NCBI GenBank assembly: GCA_016201205.1
Contig: JACQDF010000007.1
Span: 1-33,702, forward strand
Length of the DNA: 33,702 bases
Reading direction: 5' to 3'
DNA from: Acidobacteriota bacterium
GTDB taxonomy: Bacteria; Acidobacteriota; Terriglobia; Bryobacterales; Bryobacteraceae
Every line of letters begins with the position of its first letter. Within the stretch, counting starts at the first letter, position 1. The notes beneath the pieces were generated by a model that saw nothing but the letters and a program-made list of their open reading frames with translations, ran no database searches and was not told where the DNA came from. This document shows, one piece after another, positions 1-8,187 of this stretch. The translations under genes were made by a program, and so were the position numbers.

Positions 1-1280
1 CCCGCGCCGACCTCAACTCGACCTTGAAAGAAGCCGCCGGACGCTTCGGCGCCGGTGTGCGCCCCAGCCGCACGCGCGCCGTGCTGGTGATCAGTGAAGT
101 CGCTCTCGCTCTGGTGTTGTTGATTGGCGCCACCCTGCTGATCCGCTCTTTTGCAGGCTTGCGCAACGTCGCCCTCGGGTTCGATCCCCGCAACGTTCTC
201 ACGCTGCAAACCTCGATGTCCGGCGACCGCTATTCCACCTCCGCCCAGATGACGAACTTCGAGCGTCTGGTCGTGCAGCGGATCGAGAGCCTCCCTGGCG
301 TGGTGGCCGCCTCGCGGGCCGTTGTTCTCCCCGTCCAGAACTTTGGCATCGATCTGCCCTTTGCCATCGAGGGCCGGCCGCTGGAAGGCCGATTCCACGG
401 TGATGAGTTCTGGCGCTATGTCGGCCCCCGGTACTTCGATGCCTTCCGGATCCCGCTCGTCCGCGGCCGCGTCTTTGACCAGCGCGACGTTGAGAACTCC
501 GCCAAGGTCGCCCTCATTAACGAATCCATGGCCAGGAAATACTGGCCTAAAGGGGACCCCCTGGGCGCACGTATCGTGATCGGGAAAGGGCTCGGGCCGG
601 AATTCGACGACCCGCCGCGCCAGATTGTCGGCATCGTGGGCGATGTGCGCGAAAGCGGATTGCGCAGCCAGGTTGCGCCGGTGATGTACGTGCCCAGCAC
701 GCAGGTCAGCGACGGGCTGACCCGACTGGGCAACCGCCTCATCCCCACCACCTGGGTTGTACGCTCCGCGGGTGATCCGCTCAGCCTCACCGCCGCCGTC
801 GAGCGCGAGTTCCTCTCGACCGATCCGCTGGTGCCGGTGGCAAACGTGCGCACCATGGAGCAGGTGATCCGGCAGGCGGCGGCTCGCGACAACTTCAACA
901 TGCTCCTGCTCAGTATCTTCGCCGCCGTCGCCTTGCTGCTGGCGGCGATCGGAATCTACGGTCTGATGTCGTATTCGGTCGAGCAGCGCGCTCACGAAAT
1001 CGGAATCCGGCTGGCGCTGGGCGCGGACCGCGCGGACGTCCTGCGCCTGTTTGTGCTCCAGGGCGCGCGCCTGGCGGCCATCGGGCTCGTCCTCGGACTC
1101 GGCGTCGCCTTCGGCCTTACCCGCCTGCTCGGCCGGCTCTTGTTCGGCGTTGGCGCCACTGACCCGGTGAGCTTCGCCGCCGTCGCGCTTCTTCTTGGCG
1201 CCGTTGCCCTGCTGGCGAGCTACATCCCCGCCCGACGAGCTACGCGTGTCGATCCGGTGATCGCGCTGCGGTATGAATAG
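1..1280 (+). CDS. ADOP/MacB-family ABC transporter permease, C-terminal part (5' partial)
   Basis: The frame is open from the window edge (codons in frame from base 3), so the true start lies upstream and about 426 residues of the C-terminal half are visible. Near the start is a transmembrane segment (VLLIGATLLIRSF region), followed by a long periplasmic MacB-PCD-like domain with the family phrase about FDPRNVLTLQ and PVANVRTMEQ. The end is the FtsX-like permease core with three hydrophobic helices and the typical EIGIRLALGA and PARRATRVDP signatures. From family knowledge, acidobacterial duplicated orphan permeases have two such halves in about 800 residues and lack an adjacent ATPase gene. 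This is the second half. The role is inferred to be membrane export or a mechanotransmission-type permease; the substrate is unknown. The following DNA is remnant sequence, so no operon partner is visible downstream. Confidence 0.9.
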   Translation, partial: RADLNSTLKEAAGRFGAGVRPSRTRAVLVISEVALALVLLIGATLLIRSFAGLRNVALGFDPRNVLTLQTSMSGDRYSTSAQMTNFERLVVQRIESLPGVVAASRAVVLPVQNFGIDLPFAIEGRPLEGRFHGDEFWRYVGPRYFDAFRIPLVRGRVFDQRDVENSAKVALINESMARKYWPKGDPLGARIVIGKGLGPEFDDPPRQIVGIVGDVRESGLRSQVAPVMYVPSTQVSDGLTRLGNRLIPTTWVVRSAGDPLSLTAAVEREFLSTDPLVPVANVRTMEQVIRQAAARDNFNMLLLSIFAAVALLLAAIGIYGLMSYSVEQRAHEIGIRLALGADRADVLRLFVLQGARLAAIGLVLGLGVAFGLTRLLGRLLFGVGATDPVSFAAVALLLGAVALLASYIPARRATRVDPVIALRYE

Positions 1281-1283
1281 GGT

Positions 1284-1344
1284 GTGGAGCTCAATTGCTG
1301 CGCCGACTTCAGCAGGCCGTCCGCGCGGCCGCAGCCGATCTACA
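1284..1344 (-). pseudogene. 61-bp scrap of an esterase gene, near copy of part of the esterase at 4889-5791
   Basis: Bases 1284-1344 match 5007-5067 with only 4 differences in 61 positions, at a constant offset of 3723. In the downstream esterase this stretch encodes the segment around the catalytic Asp (GRTDGLLKSAHQLSST, minus strand). No other part of an esterase is present here: upstream is the end of the permease and downstream the 3' end of a phospholipase-D-like fragment. I read it as the leftover of a deleted paralogue or of a duplication. It is far too short to be a gene. Confidence 0.7.
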
Positions 1345-1365
1345 CTCGGTCAGGTGCGGCGCCGG

Positions 1366-2139
1366 TTAGCGCCGGGACACGCGACCTCCCGGCGTCCACA
1401 GCGCGAGCAAACCGTCTGCGACCTGTACATCCCGAATGGGCTTCGTTCGAGGGGTAGTCAAAGCATACGCCCCAAGTACGGCCTTCGCCGTCCGACGAAA
1501 TTCCTTCCAGATCATGGTTTCCCCGCGCCTCGGAACCTCGAGGTGAAACACCCAACGCTTCTTGCCCGAGTCAGAATCTCGGATATAGGAGTGGATGGAC
1601 AGAAGCCGTCCTGGCGGATAAACTATGATGCTCTTGTCCTTGTGTGTCATCACCTGAATCACCCAATCCCCTAACTCCAGCTCGCCCGCCATCTTGGGCT
1701 TGTAAGGCCAATAAAAGCTCTCCGTCTTGGACCGGGCCTCGTCCTTGACCAACTTCGCGGCTTTGGCTTCGCCTTGCTCGAAACGCTGGACCTCAGACTC
1801 AGGAATTGAGTACTCGCTCAAGTTGACAATCCAGAGCTTAGCGGGCCTCACGCGCTGCTGCCGGTGCTTTCCGTTGGCCCGCTGGCCATTGAGGCGTGGC
1901 GGCTTGTACAGTCGCTTGCACTCCTCAAGGTAATCCGGGCGTACTGGTTCAGTACAGAGCCGGTCGATGAACACTCGTGCCCGTCGAATCGCTGCCCGGG
2001 CATTCGTCCAGATTGCCGCCTCGTCCAGGACCTGTTGCGAGTGCTTGGAGATGTTCGCAGACCCGGAAATCACCGAGTTATCGGAGACATCGCTGATGGG
2101 CATCACCACTGGAGTCATCACGCTAGCCGTGGCCGACAA
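1366..2139 (-). pseudogene. Phospholipase-D-like protein, C-terminal fragment
   Basis: A 257-codon frame opens with TTG (2139). Near its start is GSANISKHS (residues 26-34), the tail of an HKD-type phosphodiesterase motif (family pattern HxKx4Dx6GSxN). The His/Lys half of the motif is missing, as is everything before it. The rest, rich in Lys/Arg and Trp (for example WVIQVMTHKDKS and WVFHLEVPRR), looks like real protein, but I do not recognise its family. The 5' end runs into the antisense of the PEP-CTERM gene at about 2095-2115, where coding sense switches strand. It is most likely the 3' remnant of a larger PLD-like gene. A short functional protein is possible but would lack a full active site. 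Confidence 0.55.
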
Positions 2140-2770
2140 CGCGGGAGGCGGCGGCCAGAGCGCCTTTACCAGCGCCTATGCCAGCATCGGCTCGCTGGGC
2201 GGGAAGGTTCAGCGGTCGACGAACACCGTACTCCAGGCCGGCCAGGGATTCAACGACCTGAACTGGGCCACGGACTTTATTGTCAACGGGCCGCCCGGGT
2301 CAACCGTGTCCTTCCAGTTCAGTCACAGCCTGGACGGCTTCACCGCCGCTGCCGGTCAGGGTTACAGCGGAGATGTGCACTCGACCATCTTTGTCGGCGC
2401 CGACATTTTGGGCGACTTCGACTTCAATCTGCTGATTAATCCGGGGCCATTTTCCGTTCTGTTGAGCCGCGTGTACACGTTCAATGCCGGTGATACAGTC
2501 CGTCTGGTCGGTCGCATGACTGTGGGTGGGCGCGCTGACCGGTTCGCGACGGTAGACATCAACGCGTTCAACACCTCGATGCTCTACGTGGATGTGCTTA
2601 CCCAAGGGGGCGGTTACACGACGGACGCGGGCGTTGTCTTTCCGACGCTCGCATCCGTTCCTGAGCCGGCTACCTGGAGTCTTGTGCTATTTGGCGCCGT
2701 CCTGGTGATCGCGGGCCGAGGCGTCGCACGGCGTAGCGTGACACGGCGGCGCGAGGAGGCGTTCTTATGA
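2096..2770 (+). pseudogene. PEP-CTERM anchored exported protein lacking its signal peptide
   Basis: The C-terminus is a classic exosortase target: VPEPATW, then a hydrophobic stretch (SLVLFGAVLVIAG), then an Arg-rich tail (RRSVTRRREE). The body is a Gly/Ser/Asn-rich beta-type domain of about 200 residues, typical of PEP-CTERM proteins of unknown function. No signal peptide is seen. The frame is open back to 1967, but codons before about 2096 are antisense to the phospholipase-D-like fragment and do not look like protein. The ATG at 2096 is the first codon near the likely junction. Known PEP-CTERM proteins need a Sec signal, so the product is probably not exported and the gene is probably dead. 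Its stop overlaps the next start as ATGA (2767-2770), so it may still drive translation of the NlpC/P60-like gene. Confidence 0.6.
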
Positions 2771-3630
2771 TGGATTCCTGTACCCAAGCCGTTCTTACGG
2801 CGGAGGCTTACAAACTGGTAGGGGCACACTATCTGACCGGCGGTTACGGCGCCACTCCCGGAGGAAACGACGGAGCCCCTTTCCGCCGGAACATGGTGAG
2901 CCTGGCGCCGGTTAGCTTCAATCCCCGGAAGCCCTGCATCCACGCCGCTGAGACCGATCTCCAGGTTGGGGAAAACACCAAAGATAAGAAAGCCCCGCAC
3001 ATCCATTCCGTCTGCGGCGGGCGGTGGATGATGGCTAAATGGGGTCGTGTGACGCAGCCCTCGAATTGGGAGCTGCTGGAATATCTGAAATTGCAGGAGG
3101 CGAAATACAAGCAGACCAGCCTGATCGATGCGGATCCCATGGGACTCACGCCACGGCTGGTCATACTGAAGGACGCGGCAGGCGACGTGGTTTGGGGAGA
3201 AGACTGTCGCGGCAAGCGTCACTTTGACTGCGTAGGGCTGGTGAACTACCTGTTAACTTTGGTGTGCGACCGGAGCCATGGAGGCAGGGAAGGCCCTGGA
3301 GGCAATAAAGGCCATGGAGGCCTGGAAAGGAGCTTCTCCCATGACGTCCTGGGCCATAAGGCGAACACTGACGAAGTGCCCAGGAATGATCCGCCGGTGG
3401 GCGGCGATATTCTGTACAAGAAGACCTCAGTGGACCACATCGGTTTGCTGCTGATGGACGGCAACGTCATTCAGGCCGCGGAACCGGGCGTGGGCGTCAC
3501 AACCTCGCCCTACCAGGGCACCAGTTGGGACTACCGTGGACGCCACAACGACAGGAAGTTCCTTTCGCTGTCCTGCCCGAGAGAGCGGGAGCCGATCGTC
3601 ACTCAGTCACGCCTATATTCCGCGACTTGA
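2767..3630 (+). CDS. NlpC/P60-like cysteine peptidase/amidase
   Basis: This 287-residue protein has an NlpC/P60-like arrangement: FDCVGLV with candidate nucleophile Cys155, then GDILY (213-217) and DHIGLLLMDG with candidate His224, then a conserved-looking YRGRHNDRKFL stretch. Family members cleave peptide bonds in peptidoglycan stems or act as amidases/acyltransferases. The substrate here is unknown. No signal peptide or membrane segment is visible, so the product is cytoplasmic unless exported otherwise. Between Cys155 and His224 lies a Gly-rich stretch encoded by three 18-bp repeats (3274-3327). The start ATG overlaps the stop of the PEP-CTERM gene by ATGA, suggesting translational coupling. 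An N-terminal segment (AYKLVGAHYLTGG) resembles the pre-nucleophile helix region of these enzymes. The assignment is by motif only. Confidence 0.65.
   Translation: MMDSCTQAVLTAEAYKLVGAHYLTGGYGATPGGNDGAPFRRNMVSLAPVSFNPRKPCIHAAETDLQVGENTKDKKAPHIHSVCGGRWMMAKWGRVTQPSNWELLEYLKLQEAKYKQTSLIDADPMGLTPRLVILKDAAGDVVWGEDCRGKRHFDCVGLVNYLLTLVCDRSHGGREGPGGNKGHGGLERSFSHDVLGHKANTDEVPRNDPPVGGDILYKKTSVDHIGLLLMDGNVIQAAEPGVGVTTSPYQGTSWDYRGRHNDRKFLSLSCPREREPIVTQSRLYSAT
3274..3327 (+). repeat. Three tandem 18-bp coding repeats
   Basis: Units at 3274-3291, 3292-3309 and 3310-3327 share a core GGCC(A/C)TGGAGGC and encode the hexapeptides SHGGRE, GPGGNK and GHGGLE inside the NlpC/P60-like protein. The number of units could change without shifting the frame. 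The units lie between the putative catalytic Cys and His, so their number would set a flexible loop length. Confidence 0.75.
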
Positions 3631-3673
3631 GATGCCTGCTCCGCAGTGGGCTGCTCTGGCTCCGACTTGCTCC

Positions 3674-3853
3674 TTAATGTAATGTAAGTTGACGGATGTA
3701 ACACCGGCTTCGATACCCGCTTGGTGAGGCGCCGTCCCGCGCTACCAGCACGACTTCTGTCACACGCCGGATCTTCAACAGGTCCGCCGCCGTGATCGGA
3801 TCCGCGGGCGATGCGGGCAGGAAACGCACAAACAGCAGTCCCGGAAAACGCAT
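3674..3853 (-). pseudogene. 5' scrap of an S9 (prolyl-oligopeptidase-type) peptidase gene
   Basis: On the minus strand an ATG at 3853 opens a 59-codon frame. It starts with a signal-peptide-like stretch (MRFPGLLFVRFLPASPA), followed by DPITAADLLKIRRVTEV and then ARDG. This matches my knowledge of the start of acidobacterial S9-family peptidases (pattern: T-x-x-DLL-K-x-RRV followed by SPDG). After about residue 43 the resemblance stops, and the frame ends at TAA (3674-3676). It is read as the 5' end of a deleted gene, lying divergently in front of the aldo/keto reductase. It could still hold a promoter that fires away from that gene. The identification rests on about 25 residues. Confidence 0.4.
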
Positions 3854-3913
3854 GTCTGCGATTACACCACGCGCACGACGCTTGTGATACCATCAGCCCA
3901 ACGGAGATTCGAC

Positions 3914-4861
3914 ATGTCCTCTACTCGTCGCGAAGTCGTGCAATCCATCGGCGCCATGGCCCTGGCGGCCGCCAACGCCGCGACCCAGATCCCCCGCCGT
4001 CCGCTCGGCAAGACCGGCCTTCAGGTCTCGATCCTCGGCCTGGGCGGCGCTCCCATCGGTAATCTCGACGACGGCAGGCAGGCCCGCGACGTCGTGCGCC
4101 GCTGCTACGACATGGGCGTGACGTACTTCGATTGCGCCTCGGCCGGGGCCTACGGCTTGAGCCAGATGCGCTACGGACTCGCGCTCAAAGACGTGCGCGA
4201 CAAAATCGTCTTCGCCACCAAGACGCGCAACCGGACGATGACGCAGGCGCAACTGGATCTCGACCAGTCTCTGGCGAATCTCAAGACCGATCGTATCGAC
4301 CTCTACCAGGTGCACAACGTCATGAACGACGAGGACATCGAATTCATCTTCGGCCCCAAGGGTGTGATGGAGATGATCGAGAAAGCGCGCAAAGCGGGCA
4401 AGATCCGCTTCGTCGGCTTTACCGGCCACACGGATCCGAGGATTCATAACAAGATGATCGAGCGCTACGATTTCTCGACCGTACTCATGCCGCTCAGTGT
4501 CACCGACGGAGGCAACAGCCAGAAGAGCTTCGAGCAGTTGACGCTGCCGCTGGCGAAGAAGAAAGGCATGGGCGTGATTGCTATGAAGACGCTGGGCGCC
4601 GGCCAGATCTTGCAAAAGAAGGCCGCCACCGTGGACGAATGCCTGCGCTATGTGTGGACGCTGCCCGTGTCAACGGCGATCGTGGGTTTGGCCCAGCTCA
4701 CCCACGTCGATGCGGCCGTCGCCCTGGCGCGCGATTCCAAGCAGCTGCCGGCAGCGGAAATCGAGCAGTTGCGGCGTCGCATGGCCGGCTACGCTTCCCT
4801 CGAGCCGTGGAAACGCCATCGTGATCACGCGGAAGGGGAGCCCGCGTACCGCGCCGATTAA
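3914..4861 (+). CDS. Tat-type aldo/keto reductase
   Basis: The protein has 315 residues from the ATG at 3914, chosen over the in-frame 3884 start because it begins with a Tat-like leader (MSSTRREVVQSIGAMALAAA) and has GGAG 7 bases upstream. The AKR (beta/alpha)8 fold is indicated by RPLGKTGLQVSILGLGG (29-45). The catalytic tetrad is visible: Asp73, Tyr80, Lys103 (ATKT) and His134 (YQVHN). GFTGH and the late IVGLAQLTHVDAA stretch fit the NAD(P)-binding end. Known AKRs reduce aldehydes or ketones with NADPH. The substrate is unknown, and a Tat leader implies folding with cofactor before export. No overlapping partner is seen: the downstream esterase is convergent, 27 bases away. Confidence 0.85.
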   Translation: MSSTRREVVQSIGAMALAAANAATQIPRRPLGKTGLQVSILGLGGAPIGNLDDGRQARDVVRRCYDMGVTYFDCASAGAYGLSQMRYGLALKDVRDKIVFATKTRNRTMTQAQLDLDQSLANLKTDRIDLYQVHNVMNDEDIEFIFGPKGVMEMIEKARKAGKIRFVGFTGHTDPRIHNKMIERYDFSTVLMPLSVTDGGNSQKSFEQLTLPLAKKKGMGVIAMKTLGAGQILQKKAATVDECLRYVWTLPVSTAIVGLAQLTHVDAAVALARDSKQLPAAEIEQLRRRMAGYASLEPWKRHRDHAEGEPAYRAD

Positions 4862-4888
4862 GCTCACCCGCCTGTACGTGAACCGGCG

Positions 4889-5791
4889 CTAGGTCGCCTT
4901 CCGGAACAACTGTGGCGCCAGTTCGGCGAGGTACTTCCTCCACAGCCACCATACGTGCGCGCCATCGGTCTCGCGGAAGGTATGGCGGATGCCATATTTC
5001 TTCAGCGTAGAGCTCAATTGGTGCGCCGACTTCAGCAGGCCGTCCGTGCGGCCGCAGCCGATCCACAGCAACTGCACCTGCTTGTGAAAGCGCTCCGGCG
5101 CGCCCAGCACGCCCTTGTACTTCTCTTCGAATTCCTGGGCGGCGTTGGGGCCGAAGCCGGCCCCGGCGCTGAACACGCCCATCCAGCCGAACCTGTCGGG
5201 GTGGCTCAGGCCGATATTGATGGTCTGTGCGCCGCCCATCGAGAGCCCGGCCAGCGCTCGGTTCTGCGAGCCCGGCGCGACGCGATAGCTGGATTCGATC
5301 AGCGGGATGATGTCGCCGAGCAGGTCCTGCTCGAACTTCGCCGTATTCTGGCCGCGGGTGGCGGGGTCGGTCGCATTCGGATCGGTGGCATGGCCGTCCG
5401 GCATCACGATCAGCATGGGGCGCGCTTTACCTTCCGCCAGAAGATTATCGAGGACGTGATTCGCCCGGCCGACACTGGTCCACTCGCCATCCGTGTCACC
5501 GGAGCCATGCAGCAGGTACAGCACGGGATAGCGTGTCCTGACGTCCTTCTCATAGGCTGGTGGTGTGTAGACGTGCAGGCGGCGCGCCTTCCCGATCGAT
5601 TTCGAGTGGTACCAGTGCATGTCCGGCCGGAGCGGGCCGGCGGTGACGCTCCAGACGCCGTCAGGGTCTTTGGCCAGTGCAACCCGCTCCTGCGCTCCGA
5701 TGAACTCGCCGCGCAGCAGCACCTCGGTTGCCTGCGGAGCAAGCAGCCGGAAGGTGACGCGGTCATCCGGATGCACTTCCGGGGAGCGCAC
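4889..5791 (-). CDS. CE1-like (feruloyl/acetyl) esterase, shortened
   Basis: This 300-residue alpha/beta hydrolase has VLYLLHGSGD (90-99), nucleophile Ser184 in AGLSMGG, Asp250 in CGRTDG and His279 in DGAHVWW, so the triad is complete. It begins with an E-set-like segment (EVHPDDRVTFRLLAPQATEV). In relatives I know, this segment is about 100 residues and is preceded by a signal peptide. Here only about 57 residues precede the esterase core (HWYHSKS), and the signal peptide is absent. The start is a GTG 9 bases after the sialidase stop in the same frame. This points to an in-frame deletion near 5618-5622 and loss of the export signal. The catalytic core may still fold, but it would be cytoplasmic. 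Part of it is duplicated at 1284-1344. Confidence 0.75.
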   Translation of the reverse strand: MRSPEVHPDDRVTFRLLAPQATEVLLRGEFIGAQERVALAKDPDGVWSVTAGPLRPDMHWYHSKSIGKARRLHVYTPPAYEKDVRTRYPVLYLLHGSGDTDGEWTSVGRANHVLDNLLAEGKARPMLIVMPDGHATDPNATDPATRGQNTAKFEQDLLGDIIPLIESSYRVAPGSQNRALAGLSMGGAQTINIGLSHPDRFGWMGVFSAGAGFGPNAAQEFEEKYKGVLGAPERFHKQVQLLWIGCGRTDGLLKSAHQLSSTLKKYGIRHTFRETDGAHVWWLWRKYLAELAPQLFRKAT

Positions 5792-5800
5792 GGCGGGAGT

Positions 5801-7039
5801 TCAGATCTGAATCCGATAAATCATCGCGTCGCCTTCCCATCCGTCCGGCAACGCAAACAGGCGCGTCATATGCAGTACGATTTCACGCGTCTCGCGGTCC
5901 TCGCGCGCATAGAAGTTCGATAACGTCAGAATATCCGATTCCCCAGGCTGCCGGTCGTCGACCACGCCGTCGGAATCCTTCTTTAGCAGGCCCTGCTTGC
6001 GGTCCACCTCGCCGATCACGAACGGATAGCGGGGCCGGTTGCCGCGCGGATTGGCCGGGGTGATATTGCCCAGCCAAAACAGACGCCCACTGGAGTGTTT
6101 CAGAAGCTGAGAGCAGGCGCTGGGCGAGAAGAAAGATTCTCCCGTTGTGTACGTCCACGGCTTCGGCTCCGTCCATTTCCAGCCGCCATCCGAGCTGAAG
6201 GACACCCAGCGGCGTCCAGGCAAATGAAACTTCTTGTCATTGGAGCCGCGCAGCACCATCAGAATACGCCCGTCGTCGAGAATCTGGACCGTTGGCTCGA
6301 CCATGCCGCGGGTGGATTTTTCCGGGTCGCCTTCGACAAGCTCTGACATGCGCCAGACCAGATGGCCGCCCTTCCAACGGCCATGGAGCAGCGCGGCGTC
6401 GGTGTAAGTGAGCCCACCGCCCGGGTTGTGATATTCGCCGTTGGGACCGAGATGCGAGATTTCGACGGGCAGCAGGATGGTTCCGTCTTTGGCCGTGACA
6501 GGAACCGACGTCTGGTCGCCCAGCATGACGCAGTTCTTGCCGGTGTAAACGCCGGGCAGCGGATGCCCGGCGCCGAATGCGTTGCCCTCGTGGATCACCT
6601 GTTGTGGCGCGCCGTTCACGCCAACGCGATACCAGAGGTTCCATTGGCGCATCCCTTCGAGCGGATCATCGGTGGGCAGAATGCCCTCGAGCCAGAACTC
6701 GATGTAGCGACCGGTTTTCGGATCAACGTAGCCGGCGCGAGTGTGCCGCCGCAGCATGCCCTTGGGCCGCTTCTCGCCCGTCAGCCGCTCGATGGGCGGA
6801 CCCCAGGTGCGGCCGTTGTCTTTCGACTGGCGGATGTAAGCGATGTCGATCGTGTCCGACCGCGACCAGCGCTGCTCGACCGAGATCATCGCGCCGCCCG
6901 TGCGCTCGCTGTAGAAAGCATACGCCATGACGGCCGTGCCTTTGCCGGGCGATCGAAGAAATATCTCCCGGCGAACGCCGGGAGTCGAGCTTTCGAGCGA
7001 AGCCGCGCCCAGTGCGCCAAGAAACGCGCGCCGTTTCAT
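5801..7039 (-). CDS. Sialidase-like BNR/Asp-box protein with Tat-like leader
   Basis: The protein has 412 residues from the ATG at 7039. This start is preferred because MKRRAFLGALGAA is a twin-arginine-type leader and because its ATGA overlaps the stop of the upstream membrane protein. Asp boxes of the six-bladed neuraminidase fold are visible: SKDNGRTWG (72-80) and a degenerate FSSDGGWKW later. TSVPVTAKDGTILLPVE and GMVEPTVQILDDGRILMVLRG are typical of the family in soil bacteria. Known relatives cleave or bind terminal sialic or related sugars, but many Asp-box proteins have no proven activity. The final position in a glycan cluster suggests action on exported or environmental carbohydrate. 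Confidence 0.8.
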   Translation of the reverse strand: MKRRAFLGALGAASLESSTPGVRREIFLRSPGKGTAVMAYAFYSERTGGAMISVEQRWSRSDTIDIAYIRQSKDNGRTWGPPIERLTGEKRPKGMLRRHTRAGYVDPKTGRYIEFWLEGILPTDDPLEGMRQWNLWYRVGVNGAPQQVIHEGNAFGAGHPLPGVYTGKNCVMLGDQTSVPVTAKDGTILLPVEISHLGPNGEYHNPGGGLTYTDAALLHGRWKGGHLVWRMSELVEGDPEKSTRGMVEPTVQILDDGRILMVLRGSNDKKFHLPGRRWVSFSSDGGWKWTEPKPWTYTTGESFFSPSACSQLLKHSSGRLFWLGNITPANPRGNRPRYPFVIGEVDRKQGLLKKDSDGVVDDRQPGESDILTLSNFYAREDRETREIVLHMTRLFALPDGWEGDAMIYRIQI

Positions 7040-8187
7040 ATTTTCAAAAACCAGCCGCGCCGGTACAGAAACCACGCCAGCAGATACAACAGCAGCACGT
7101 GGCTCAGCCCATACAAAAGCGAGGCGTTGATCGGGCTCACCACGGCGGCGAATCCCTCATAGACCGGCGTTCGCAATTTCAGCAGACCCAGCATGCGCGC
7201 CACAACGCCGGCGATCACATACACCGCGATCGCGTTTGATCCGTAGATGGCCAGCCAGTGAGTGTGCTTTTTCCAGCCTTTGACATCGAGGAAGAAATAG
7301 CAGCAGCCAAAGACGACCAGCGCCATGCCTGCCATGAACACAGTGTACGAGCTGGTCCAGATGTTCTTGTTGATCGGGAAAACCTTGTCCCACCAGGCGC
7401 CGAGGAACAGCAGAATGCTGCCGCTCGAAAACATCCACGCCGCTTTTTCGAGCGCGCTCAACGAGGACCGCAGCAAGTGGCCGGTGAGCACACCGAACAG
7501 CGTGGTCGAGATGGCGGGAATCGTGCTCAGAATCCCCTCCGGGTCCCAGGTTTTTGTCGCCGACCACATGTGTCCGGAGAGCACAAGGCTGTCGATGTAC
7601 GCCGCGAAGTTTTGTCCTTTCTCGAGGACGCCCGAGGCGACGCCTGGCACGGGCGCCAGCGTCATGAGCGCCCAGTAGACCAGCAGGCAGCCGGCGGTGA
7701 CCCACGCCTGCATGCGCCGCGAGCAATAAAGAAAAACAAGCGCTGCGCAGAAGTAGCAGACGCCGATGCGCTGCAATACGCCGGGAATGCGCAGCGTCGC
7801 CAGGTTGAAGAAGGGAAAGCCATTCAGGAACAGGCCCAGCACAAAGATGATGAGGCCACGCCGCAGAGCGTGCCACAGGAGCCGTGTGCGATCCGCGCCG
7901 GCCTCGACGCGTTTGGCGAAGGAAAATGTCATCGACACGCCGGCGATCCACAAAAAGAACGGAAAGACCGTGTCCGTGAACGTCCACCCGTGCCAGGCGG
8001 CGTGCTTGAGCGGCCCGTAGACCTGATCGAAGCCGCCGGCATTGTTCACCAGCATCATGGACGCGATCGTCAGACCGCGGAATACGTCGAGCGAAAGCAG
8101 ACGCTGGGATGCGGCTACAGTTGCGCCTTCTCCGCGATCAGCAAGAGCGATTGTCCCAGGGGAAAGTTCAGACCCGCTGCCAACCAT
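7036..8187 (-). CDS. NagX/DUF5009-type polytopic membrane protein (HGSNAT-like)
   Basis: The 383-residue protein has about ten hydrophobic helices. Diagnostic stretches are RLLSLDVFRGLTIASMMLVNN near the start, FFLWIAGVSM, and GVLQRIGVCYF. These match the COG4299/DUF5009 family related to human heparan-alpha-glucosaminide N-acetyltransferase and the N-acetylglucosamine-linked NagX. The role is inferred as trans-membrane acetyl transfer to sugars or amino-sugar handling. The ATG at 8187 lies inside the upstream methyltransferase (73-bp overlap), and the first 25 residues look non-conserved. A later non-ATG start cannot be excluded. The stop overlaps the sialidase start as ATGA, so the two are probably co-translated. 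Confidence 0.85.
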   Translation of the reverse strand: MVGSGSELSPGTIALADRGEGATVAASQRLLSLDVFRGLTIASMMLVNNAGGFDQVYGPLKHAAWHGWTFTDTVFPFFLWIAGVSMTFSFAKRVEAGADRTRLLWHALRRGLIIFVLGLFLNGFPFFNLATLRIPGVLQRIGVCYFCAALVFLYCSRRMQAWVTAGCLLVYWALMTLAPVPGVASGVLEKGQNFAAYIDSLVLSGHMWSATKTWDPEGILSTIPAISTTLFGVLTGHLLRSSLSALEKAAWMFSSGSILLFLGAWWDKVFPINKNIWTSSYTVFMAGMALVVFGCCYFFLDVKGWKKHTHWLAIYGSNAIAVYVIAGVVARMLGLLKLRTPVYEGFAAVVSPINASLLYGLSHVLLLYLLAWFLYRRGWFLKI

